From assembly GCA_021904315.1 (NCBI GenBank), contig CM038915.1:1240001-1304000 (forward strand): a stretch of DNA of 64,000 bases, given 5' to 3'. The position numbers and the translations under genes were made by a program. The notes beneath the pieces were generated by a model. The model did no database searches. It saw only the letters and a program-made list of their open reading frames with translations, and was not told the DNA's origin. This DNA comes from Sphagnum magellanicum. Lineage: Eukaryota > Streptophyta > Sphagnopsida > Sphagnales > Sphagnaceae. This document shows, one piece after another, positions 24,001-37,999 of this stretch (positions are counted from its first letter, which is position 1; every line of letters begins with the position of its first letter).

Positions 24001-24394
24001 AACATGTTATTAATATCATTATATTACAGAAAAGTCTTTTGTCAATTCACAATGATAAGAGAAGCCTCTTTTTTGTTATGTCACATATTCGTTTTTTCAC
24101 TTGGGTTTCTTAAAACAAAAGAGAACACTAACCAAATATGGTTTAGACCACTTGAATAGTATTAAGAAAATGACATAAGAATAAGGAGTTTCAAAAAGTT
24201 AAAACGCTTTGATCTTAAGCTCCCATGCTTGTTTAACAACTCCAAATTTAGCTATATTTTGGAGTCTTCCGGCTCAACATAATTTTTTACAAATCATGTT
24301 GAAATCTGCATACTCATGTTGAGAATGCTTCGTTAATTTGCAAGAAGGGTTGTAGGAGTCATGAGGCTCATTGAAGAGACTTACACATCCCAGC
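21050..24394. other. Very AT-rich intergenic DNA
   Basis: No recognised gene. It contains long A/T-rich tracts and a diverged direct duplication of about 250-280 bp (22970-23245 and 23745-23990). Open frames such as 22394-22633 have AT-biased composition only. The right end abuts the 3' end of the aldehyde dehydrogenase gene. Confidence 0.7.
22970..23990. repeat. Direct duplication, two ~260-bp copies
   Basis: The order 'ttaaattgttg', 'aaaaca(c/t)a', 'cttaacat', 'gattga', 'cccaca', 'gattgatattgtaaaata', 'caatctttaata', 'cattgtccat' and 'aatgttat' is shared by 22970-23245 and 23745-23990. Identity by eye is about 70 percent or more. The copies lie about 0.77 kb apart in the same orientation. 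The units look non-coding. Confidence 0.75.
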
Positions 24395-28372
<3,978 letters not shown>

Positions 28373-28476
28373 AGACTGCTGTACAACAAGAAGGGGAGTA
28401 GAGAGGAGAAACTCTAAATATTGAGGAACTCACACTTCTATTGTACTAACCTGAAGAAACTCCCACAAACACAAAA

Positions 28477-28477
28477 A

Positions 28478-28558
<81 letters not shown>

Positions 28559-28560
28559 CC
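28477..28560. repeat. AC/TC compound microsatellite upstream of ALDH3
   Basis: About 30 bp of AC dinucleotides run directly into about 50 bp of TC with a single interruption. It lies roughly 105-190 bp upstream of the ALDH3 start codon. On the gene strand this is a GA-then-GT tract, so it may fall in the 5' UTR or core promoter. GA repeats are known targets of plant BBR/BPC factors; relevance here is inference. Confidence 0.9.
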
Positions 28561-29184
28561 TCACAAACACACACAAATTGACAAACAAGGAGAGTAGTGG
28601 GCAAGTCTTCGGAAGTGGAGCTTGTAAAAGAGAGGAGTAAACTAACGTACATCAGATTTTTGCAACTGGCATTTTGTCTAACGCACACAACAAAATCATG
28701 TCCAAAGGAAGAAATGCAGATGATGCTTCAGGAGTTTTGCTTCGTTGGTTTTTATGGTTCTTTGGGTTCCCAGTTTTCCTGGATTTGTGTAGTAGCCAGG
28801 TCGGAAGCCAAGTTCCCAAACCCAAGCCAACCCAAGCTGAGCTGCAAAAGCACCAGCTGCCATAACTCCTCGTCCTTGACCTCCTGCTGCTGCTGCTGCT
28901 GATGTGCATTATGCAGACAAGCTCCTGGCTGCCAAAAACAAAAAGAGGAATTTATTTATTAATAATAAGCTGTTGAAAATGGAAGTCCTTGATCCAGATG
29001 GTTGGTTTTTTGTCACAGAAAAAATTCCGCTGTGAAATATTTGTTGAGAAATGAAGGAAGGAAGGAAGGAAGGAAAGAAAGAAGGAAGGAAGGATTTCAT
29101 CCGTTTGTCACAAAGCAAACAAAAAGACGTCTGTGTTTTCTGATGTGGCCACAACCACCCCCCCCAATCATGACGGGCCGGATG

Positions 29185-29405
29185 GACAGAGCTTGTTAGG
29201 TGGTGTTCCTGTCACGACAGAGCTCATTAAGAGTACTTCTGTCACAGACAGAGCTCGTTAGGGGGTATTTCTGTCACGGGTAGAGCTTGTTAAGAGTACT
29301 TCTGTCACGGACAGAGCTCATTAGGGGCTATTTATGTCACGGGCAGAGCTCGTTAAGCGGTATTTCTGTCCATGGGCAGAGCACGTTAGGGGGTAAAATT
29401 CTGTC
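29185..29405. repeat. 31-32-bp minisatellite, seven copies
   Basis: Units start at 29185, 29216, 29247, 29279, 29310, 29342 and 29374. The core is 'cagagct(c/t)gtta' followed by a G-rich or 'agagtac' segment and 'tctgtcac'. Odd and even units alternate between 'agagtacttctgtc' and 'ggggtatttctgtc' variants, hinting at a 63-bp higher-order unit. Every unit carries AGCTC or a close variant. Confidence 0.92.
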
Positions 29406-30485
29406 ACCAACAAAGCTAGGTTCATTTACAACTGAGTAATAGCAGGCATGCGGTGGATGGTGCACTGGTGGGGTGCTTGTTCACGGTCGCCGCATTTCAG
29501 TCATAAGAGCTCCGCGCTGCAGGTTTGCTCGGTGCAAGGTGTCTCGCTTAAACCTGGACGGAGCTTGTGACGCGTCTTGTTACGAGGATGTAAAGGTGAA
29601 CTGAAAGGTTCCAAAGGCATCAATATGCTACCTTCAGATTCCGTCCTTCCTTACTTACCTAGACTAGTTTAAGACCTGCCCAAATGCTTTAAGAACTGTT
29701 TAAGGCGCAGGTTCAGAACTTTTACACCAGGGAGCCGGGACCCAGTGCTGCTGGCTCTCTAGTACACTAACCGCATCTATGTTAATTGACTATTATAGTT
29801 ATCTAGTTCTTCAGCAGAAGTCCACTTCAGTACAAATTGTTAGCAAACTGACAAATGTTCAGCAGAGATCCGCACAGATCAGAAATCTACAGATCAGAAA
29901 TCTATCTTTCGCAACAAGAAATGGACTAATAGAGGGACCACTGGCTTTTTAGTGTTGTGGCAGAGCACATTATAAAGTGAAATAGTTCCTCCCACTTTGT
30001 AGAGTTCATTTAAAAACAAGTTCTGATTGCCAGGAAACCTGTTTGTATACCATATTACCTTGACAGATTCAACACATATTTGTTGAATAATTAATTAATT
30101 TTGAAATTCTTGTTTTGACAAATAAAATGTTCTTGAAGATTTGATTCAATGTTTTCCTTCATAGAATCTTGTTATTTTGATTTTTTTCAGGGTGAAAATC
30201 TCAACATTTCTAAAAATAATATAGTTAGCCTAGCCTTTAAGTTGCCAAGGTAATAGGGTATAAGAAAAAAGTAGCAGAGCCTTACTCACGGTAATCCCGT
30301 TGAGGGAGGCTGGTACCAGAAATGGAGGCCTACACATGAGGCCCCCATGTTTTGGTAACAGCCTTACCGACCTTTTACATGTTCAGACCCACCTGTACAT
30401 GAGCTGCCATATATTGACCATAACCACAACAGAAAGCAAAAGATAATAACCGTTTTAAAGGAGTATAGATAGCAGTGCTGCCCTG

Positions 30486-30900
30486 ATCAACATGATGACT
30501 TAAGACCCATGATGGCAAATTAGTAGTTTGAATGTGTAAAACAGAAGGAAAAGACCTGCAAGGCTTAATAGAGATGATCTATGATATGATGACTTCAGAC
30601 CTGTGATGCAGAACTAATACTTTGCATCCACAGAGATGAGGAGAAAAAGAAAATACAAACTGAAAATTTTAAAAACAGAGCTGTAAAGATGACCATCATC
30701 CATGAATTCAGACCTGTGATGCAAATTTAACTTTGCATGCGAAGAAGAGGAGAGGAGAGAATTAATGATATGGAAGTCCTACAACCCCAGAAGCAGGAAA
30801 TTATACAGCAGATGGGTGGAGCTGCTATGATTAGAATGACAATTCAAACCTGCAATGCAAACAAGAGTTTAGTTTGCCATGTCCAGAGATATGGAGAAAG
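30486..30900. repeat. Degenerate tandem array with 'tgatgacttcagacctgtga' core
   Basis: A core of the form 'gatgact(t/c)(c/a)agacc(t/c)(g/a)tgatg(c/g)' appears near 30492, 30588, 30708 and (weaker) 30838. Each is followed by 'a(a/c)t...tttgcatg' and a purine-rich 'gagatgaggag'-like tail. Spacing is about 95-130 bp. The GATGA words resemble snoRNA C boxes, but matching D boxes and terminal stems are not consistent, so I leave it as a repeat. Confidence 0.7.
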
Positions 30901-31609
30901 TATGATCCTTTTGGAGATGATCAAAAGCCTCACATGCTGGAGATGCATTTGTTGGGAGACTGAAAAGTTCTTCCCATAGGCTCCAATCCAGTGGACCCAA
31001 AGGATACAACATATCTTGATGCAGTTTTCTACATCCATGGATGTAAGAGTACCACTACTACAATATGAGGGTCTTAAAACAATTTTCTCATAGAATTTTC
31101 ATAGAATTTTCATGATTTAGTGGGTGGCTCCCCATGCCATTTTGTTAGAAATTCATCTATAAAAAATATAAATCATGTTTTAATTTTTTTTTTAAATTAT
31201 TGTGCAACTATATGTTGTTAAATGGCCTATAATAATGCATCTATTATACAAATTTAAACACATTCGCACCACATTTTTTAAATATTTTTGATAGTTTGCA
31301 CAATAGCATTGAAATAGGAAAACCCATTGAAAATTTGTATCTACATTATGAAAAATATGTGTAAATTACATTTTTTAAAATTGACGTAACATGAAATGTA
31401 ATTTTTTATCAATAATTATGGAAGATTTGTGTAAATTTTTTGCAAAAATCTTATTTCATTCAACATAAAATTGTTGGTAATTCACGTATATATCATGAAA
31501 AAGATGCCAAAATATTGTTAAAAATGTGTTATGCAATTAACCATAGGTAATTAACACATATTAATAATAAAAATTAACACATGTTTTCAACAAAAATAAT
31601 CTAATGTTT

Positions 31610-31890
31610 AGCACATACTAGTGCATTTGTGATAGAACCAAAATACATTTTTAATAATTTTTTTTCATTTTTAATAGCTCATACCAATTACCTTTGTGAT
31701 AAAACTCACATGTACATTTCCAACAAATTTGTTCTAAATTTTTCATAATAAATACTAATGTACATGTGATGTGACTTTAACATACATTTTCAACCCATTT
31801 TTCCTAATTTTCTATTGGCACATACAATTTCATTTGTGATAAAGTTGACATATATATTTCAAATGGATTTTCAAAAACCTAATGCATTGG
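31610..31890. repeat. Degenerate ~70-bp tandem array
   Basis: Four loosely related units start near 31614, 31677, 31749 and 31816. They share the order 'cataC', 'catttgtgataaa', 'acat(a/g)tacatttc' and 'aattttctaat'. The array is AT-rich and non-coding, and it lies in the interval leading to the inverted hairpin at 32.1 kb. Confidence 0.6.
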
Positions 31891-32107
31891 TCAATAATCT
31901 AGACGAAACATATGCAAATTAGATTTTTCTTTGTTTTCCTAATAAATTGTCTTTCCTACAAAGATCTAAGTATAACCTAAGGTGAATTCATGAGGAAGAA
32001 AACCAAGCCAAACCCTTAGTGGGGTTTTATGAAAAAGGAAGCTTACTCCAAGAGTGGGTTCAATAAACTCCATTTGTGAAATTTGTAGTTGTAGAAAGCT
32101 AAAAATA

Positions 32108-32184
32108 ACAATTCATGATTGTGAATGGAACTTACATGGATGTTCCATGGTATTCTGTAAGTTCCATTCACAATCATGAATTGT
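32108..32184. repeat. Perfect 28-bp inverted repeat (hairpin)
   Basis: Arms 32108-32135 and 32157-32184 are exact reverse complements over 28 bp with a 21-nt spacer. Either transcript would fold into a stable stem-loop. The perfection is notable because neighbouring repeats are strongly diverged. It sits at the distal edge of the LTR-like repeat copy at 32.2-33.1 kb. Confidence 0.95.
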
Positions 32185-32194
32185 GGAGCTTCTT

Positions 32195-33113
32195 CAACTA
32201 ACGCACCCCCAAACTCCTTGATGAACTCAGTTACAAGTCCAAAAAAAAAGACAGCGGAAGGAAAAGGAGTTGGGGCACGCTCCTTAGCTTGCAGCACTTC
32301 GTGGGTAGAGGGGTGTGTTAAAAACTCCGGGATCAGACTAGGAAGATTGAAAAACAAGTTACTTACTCACACGGACCTACACAAACCAAACAATAAGTTG
32401 GTTAATGCATAGTTGGAACCCTTTTGGTGCATGGACGAGCCACGAGCAAACATGGATTCACAAGACTCATCACAACCCGAACTTGGGGAAGCCACCACCT
32501 TCCCCTTTATAGTATATTCTGTGCCTAGCCACAGGACCAGCACCCAAATGTCGTTTTGTCCCAGGACTCCCAAGTGAAAGTCTCGAAATTCTCAAAGTTG
32601 GGACTCTTGCGACTTTGGAAGCCCATAACTTTGTGTGCAGACCTCTGATTGAGATGAAGTTTAAATCAAAGTTGTAGCCCTCGTCGAGAGCTTTCCAAAT
32701 GTATGTGGCAAGCCACCTGCATGCAAGGAAATCGAGACAATTCCCAACTTTTAATGATCGGGAATCAAATTGCCAATTTGACTCCCAACCCTTCTTTTGG
32801 CCATAACTTGTGTTTAAAGTGTCCAAATGGGTCATGCGAGCCCATTTTAGACTTCTACGTTCCAAAAGATTTCTAATGTTATAAGGAACTTTTCAATTCA
32901 ATGAGTTTTGACCCTTCCAATTGCCCTTTGAAGATTTGAGAGTCCATTGGGACTCCAACTCCCAAAGTGGAAGCTCACTTGGGAGTGTGGGGGTTCATTC
33001 CCTCAACTTTCTTGCATTCCCAAGAGCATGAAATGTGATTCCCAGGTTCACTCTTGGCCCACACCTTCGCAAGCCTTTACCTTGGTTGCAAGCCCAAGGT
33101 TAAGGTTGCGACA
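32195..33113 (-). repeat. LTR-like dispersed repeat, copy 1
   Basis: This ~0.9-kb block reads on the minus strand from TGTCGCAACC. It matches the plus-strand block 46326-47140 over its length, with many shared words such as 'ttgggagtcaaattgg' and 'gggaaggtggtggcttcccc'. A TATA-like 'tatactataaa' lies about 25 bp before the latter motif, as expected for a U3/R region. No protease or reverse transcriptase adjoins it, so a solo LTR or LTR fragment is likely. The minus-strand open frame 32470-32865 (131 codons) lies inside and is probably incidental. Confidence 0.65.
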
Positions 33114-33226
33114 TCAACCCTACAAAGACATAAATAAATCATTAAACCCGATCAAACAAACCTATCAAATATTGTTTAATGGCATTCGCATTTCAAAATT
33201 CATCTATTAAAACTAACATCACACAC

Positions 33227-33850
33227 TAGTATAAATGAAATTTAAATTCTTACAAAATATTTCACACTACTGTAACAGCATATTTGCATTTCACATGCAT
33301 ATGTTCATTATTCTTGTCTTAAGTCTCAACAAACTTAACATTATCATTCATTCCAACATCATATTCATGGTTATTGCATATAACCAGAATATACAATTCA
33401 GAATACATTGTAAAAAACTCTATAAACAAGTTTACAATTCATTTCATCATAATCTGATACTGCAAAAATTTCACACAAAAGATGAACATAGAATTCATTG
33501 TAAAAGTATGTGTTTCTCTATATTACTGAAAACATGAATCCAAATTACAACATAATCCCATGTTTTGTTGAAAAAAATCCAAAAAAACACTTTAAATATG
33601 TGTTATGTCAAAACAAAATCTATGGTTTTCTATTGCAAATACCTACAACTCCTCCTACTATTCTTTAAACTTTATGTCACATCTCCTATTCCTGTTCTCT
33701 AGAACTTTAACATTTTGAATTATCCCAAGTCACATCATCATGATTAAAACAATAAGAAATCAAAATTTTAACTAACAAAGTTCCTTAATCAGTCCCTATC
33801 ATAACTGCCTTATTCATTCAAAATCACATACTCATCCTACCCCCTTAACA
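33227..33850 (-). repeat. 3' LTR of the Ty3 element
   Basis: 624 bp, direct repeat of 43944-44566. The plus-strand left end reads TAGTATAA where the partner has TGGTATAA, so one terminal TG was lost by a G-to-A change. The right end is TTAACA, the usual CA. The 5 bases outside are CACAC. Confidence 0.93.
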
Positions 33851-34139
33851 TTATTGCCTTTGTACTTTGGATTCCATCCCCGAAATCCTTGTAAAAGGAC
33901 ATAAATGAAATGAGAGTATTCTACATCCTTTTAAACATTTGTTCCTTTTTTATAGGTTTGTAATCCCAATCTACACATAAACTAGTGGTTCTATATCTAC
34001 GTTTTATTTTATAGTTCCGATCTCCTCCCCCAATAATTCAGTTTGTGGTTCTATTTCCAAATGTTGTATCTTAGATATCTCTTTTTTTGGTGTTAGAATA
34101 GCCTTCACCTTTTCCTATTTCTGAATTTCTTCTAGTTTT

Positions 34140-37100
34140 TTTTCTTCCTAACCCCCTCCTTTAAGGTCCTGTGGTATCTCTGGTTATACCTCCTCATTTT
34201 GAGCTATTCCATTTTTGAAGTCTTGTGATTCCTTAATCTGTACTTCCTTTTCTTGAGCTATTCCATTGGGCCCTACTTTTATCTTTTCATCCTGGCCTGT
34301 TACCTTTGTACTTGTTGGACTACCACATATGAAATCTAGAAATTTTTTTTGATAAGTTTCTAGCTTGTACCTCAAAATCCTTTCATCAACTTTATGTTGA
34401 ACCAGATTTTTCTCTAACTTTTTTGTAAAATATTTTTCTATAACTTCCCACCATTCTTCAAATTTTGCCTCAGAGTCCTTCATCTTGTTTTTCATCCTCA
34501 TCAGGGTATAATATTGCAACATTTGTTCATAATCCTCTAGTCTTTTTTTGATGCCAATTATATCCAAACTCTTTTCTGTTCATGTGCCCTCTCCAACTAT
34601 ACTTACAAGTGCTATAGAATTTTTTAATACTCCTTCTTGTCCTCTATTAACTATTATTTTTCTTCTAAGTTCCTCAAACTACAACAAAGATACATTTTCC
34701 AAATTTTTCAATTCCAAATTTGTTAAAACATTCTCCTTCTCCTTTTTTTCTTTAGTCAGTGCTTTCACTTGATCATCTAAAACATCCTACTATTTTTTGT
34801 GAAGAAATAGTGCCTCTATCCACTTCCTCTTTGTGGTTTCCCAAATTTCAGCCTTTTGTTTTAAATTTTGCAGTTCTTCATCTTGGGACTTCAACCATGC
34901 TATGCTACCCTTGAGCTCTTCATTTCCATCCTATAGTTTCTTAATGAGCACTTTATTTTTCTGCTCAACCTGTACCCTGTTTTTCCTCCAAATTTCCACA
35001 TTATGTTTATACCCCTTTTGGAAATCTCTCCCCTTATCCAATTCCTCCTATAACATCGCCTTCTCCTTCTCCCCCTTAGCCAATATGTTCTTCAAAGTGT
35101 TCGCCTCTAAAATCAAATTCCCCATATTCAGATTCATAATTGCCATGGTCTAAAATAATTCATTTGCCATATCTACTTTCATTACTTCTATAACTACCTC
35201 CTCCACAAACTTTGGTGTACTTGTCTATGTCATAGGATCTCCAAATCCTTCTACAAATGATCCTAGCTCCTATACCATTCTTCTCCCCAATTCAAATTCA
35301 AATGGGAATCCCTTTGTAGATTTTGGCCTACTAGGTGGTACCTATAGTTTTGTTGGTTTGAACTTTTCAAAAGCAGGTTATGTCACCACTTTCTTCATCT
35401 ATAGTTTAGTAGCTTGTAGACATTTGTGTGTTTGTTGTTGTTATTGCTACAAATGTTGTTGATGTTGAAAATGTTTTGGACTTGTAGTGGTTTCCATCCA
35501 ATCTTCACATACATCCCCTTCAAAATGCAGATGCTCCTCACCTTTTAGAAATCTTATGTCATGTTCCCTCTTAATTCCTTGGCTCTATTCCCTTAGCTGT
35601 CTATCATGTGGTAATGTTATCTATGGTATCTCATGCCTCTATTCCTTTAGTTGTTTCTCTTGTGGCGATGTCATTTGTGGTACTGCTACGATATGCCTAA
35701 CTGCATGTACCACTTATTGGCACTATAAATGGTTCCACTCTACCCTTCATCATTTTTTGTGCCCTCAAATTTGTCCTCTCATGTTCCTTCTTCACTCCTA
35801 AGCCTAAGACTCCTCCTTCCTCAACTCTATTCTTCCTCTTGAAATCACTTCTTGGAGAGTCTACTGCAGCTTTCATTATGTTCTCCAATGTTGCCTACAT
35901 CTTTTCCCTAGTTCTTTTAACCTTGGCCGATGGTCTCTATGGATTGTCCTTTTTGATGCACAAATAGATACTGAAAAATTTTTGCCAATACTAAGGCAGA
36001 TTGACAAATATCTTTCTTAACCCCTTTAGTCTCCTTAACATACTTATACCACCTATCTAGTTCATTACACATCCTATTGAATACAATTTGTGTTTAATCT
36101 ACATGTTGCCCCTTCTTTGCTCTCACCAATGTAATAGCATTTTTGTTGTTAAAATATTATACCTTCTCCCTTTGATAAATGACAGATATAATGGCAGGAT
36201 ATTTGACAAAGTACGACAAACCCAAACTCTTTGCATTCCATTGATCTGTAGAAGAATTTGCAGGTGCAAGTCTACAATTCTGTAATGCCTAAACTATTAG
36301 TGACTTACTGACCTATCCTTTTAGTTATTTTACATACCCTTCTGCACACACTCCAAAAACATCTATAATCAGTTGTTTGCTGATTTCATACACCTTATCC
36401 TTATGCCCAACGTAGATATTTGTGCCCTTGATCAAGAATGTGTTCAAAAACTCCAACATTACATTGAGCATCAATACTTCCCACCCCATCCGAAACAAAG
36501 GAAGAAGCCTTGCTTTAGAAGCCCAATCTTCTTCCTCAGTAATATGCTTATAGTTCTCCATTCACTTTACATGTTTGTCATAATTTTGTTTCATCTGTGT
36601 CCACATGAATTGCTAAGTGTTTAAAATTTTAATAGCTTTTTCTAGAAGTGTAGCTATGTCTAGGATTGCATGTTTTCTCTTCGCTACCACTTTTGTTTCA
36701 CGCTACTCCATCTCCATTGCCCTTCATTATGCTTATGCCATTTTCTACACCTCTATGGCTTGTTGTACTTTCAACTGCACTTCTATGGATAATTGTTCTT
36801 CCTCCACAACAATGTTTTCCTCCCCTACGTCTTGCACTATCTATGCCTCCACAAAATGTTGTTCTTCAACTTCGTCTTCCTCTGATTCTTCAATGCACAT
36901 CAGATCTACTCGTGTAGCTCCTAGTCATATATGTTTTCTTGCACGCTAACATCGTCTACTTTTGCACAAAAATTCAACTATAGATGTTCCAATTGTATTT
37001 ATGTCTTGAATTATCATCTACACAAATTGTATCTTCTCATTATATGCCTTTCCTTCTACACATTCTGAAGATGATGATGAATGCGGCATTGACCTTACAA

Positions 37101-37560
37101 CTAAGGACTGAATATTCAACACTCATTTCTTCGCTCTTCTTAACTCTTCTTCTACTTCTATTCTTCTCAACAATTCCACTTGCTCCTCATGCCTTGTTCT
37201 GTGTTCACTCCTTTGTGCTTCCTTTTCCCTTCTTATTCGTTGTAGTTTTTCAATTGCACTCTTTGCATTCATAATATTGTGAACTCCAAAACTTTGAAAA
37301 CATGTACAACTTCCAGCAACAAACGCAAACTACTTTTGACGGTTACCCTATTTTTTTTTGTCCTTCAACATCCCACTTATCACATTCATGTTTTTCATCT
37401 ACCTGCCATCTTTTAATTAATGCATGATCCTTAAAATTAATATGACCCATCACTACAAGTTTATGTGGCCCTTGTATAACCACGTGGAAGCACTTAGCAT
37501 CATCATTATGAATGAACATCGTAGATTTCATCTTCTGATTACTCCACATTCATAATCCCC
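34140..37560 (-). pseudogene. Additional 3' ORF of the Ty3 element (unassigned, coiled-coil end)
   Basis: Between integrase and the 3' LTR a coding-like minus-strand frame runs for about 1,100 codons, interrupted by stops. The first part contains a globular stretch (36325-36561) with LLPLFRMGWEVLMLNVMLEF, then KDICQSALVLAKIFQYLF near 36.0 kb and an acidic EEE/DE-rich segment near 36.85 kb. The last part (about 34.18-35.15 kb) is K/E-rich with heptad-like spacing and reads as a long coiled coil. I recognise no transmembrane or envelope signature. Tat- and Athila-type elements are known to carry extra ORFs in this place; the function here is unknown. Confidence 0.65.
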
Positions 37561-37999
37561 TTACATTATTTATATTGATTCCACTTCGTTCACCTATACA
37601 CCTTCTACTGATTGTGCCCATTTATTTGTTGATTGTGAAAACACATCTAGTCACTGTACCAATTTTTTTACTAACTATCCCCACAATTCTAATGATTATG
37701 CGAATACTTTTGATGACTGAATGAATACTATTGCTGATTTAGATGATACGCCTAACATATCATCTTTAAATCTCTACATCCCAAATCTCACACTTTTGCA
37801 ATTATTGCTCATCTGCAGATTGAAAATAAAGACTTTGTTCATCGCTAGATCTATGACTTATTAATTATATTCAACATTCTTCATCTGTGGTTTTTGTATT
37901 TCACATCTTTCATTGTTTTCTTTTGTGTCAAAATTCGCCTCGTGAACTCCACCTACATTTTTCCCAATATAGTGGCATTTGTTATTCTTTTTTTAAAAC

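Larger units (their letters stand above)
28561..32194. other. Intergenic DNA rich in minisatellites
   Basis: No recognised gene. Contents include a CTG/CAG-like short run near 28882-28900, a GGAA microsatellite (29053-29093), a seven-copy 31-32-bp minisatellite (29185-29405), a four-copy degenerate ~100-135-bp array (30486-30900), a degenerate ~70-bp array (31610-31890) and a perfect hairpin (32108-32184). Confidence 0.7.

Noticed and set aside
30486..30900. Cluster of box C/D snoRNA genes
   Set aside because: GATGA-like words recur, but CTGA boxes at a consistent distance and terminal stems are missing in most copies. Kept as a repeat and as a finding to test.
32470..32865. 131-codon minus-strand ORF as a host gene
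   Set aside because: It lies entirely within an LTR-like dispersed repeat, and the related copy at 46.3-47.1 kb has the frame broken.
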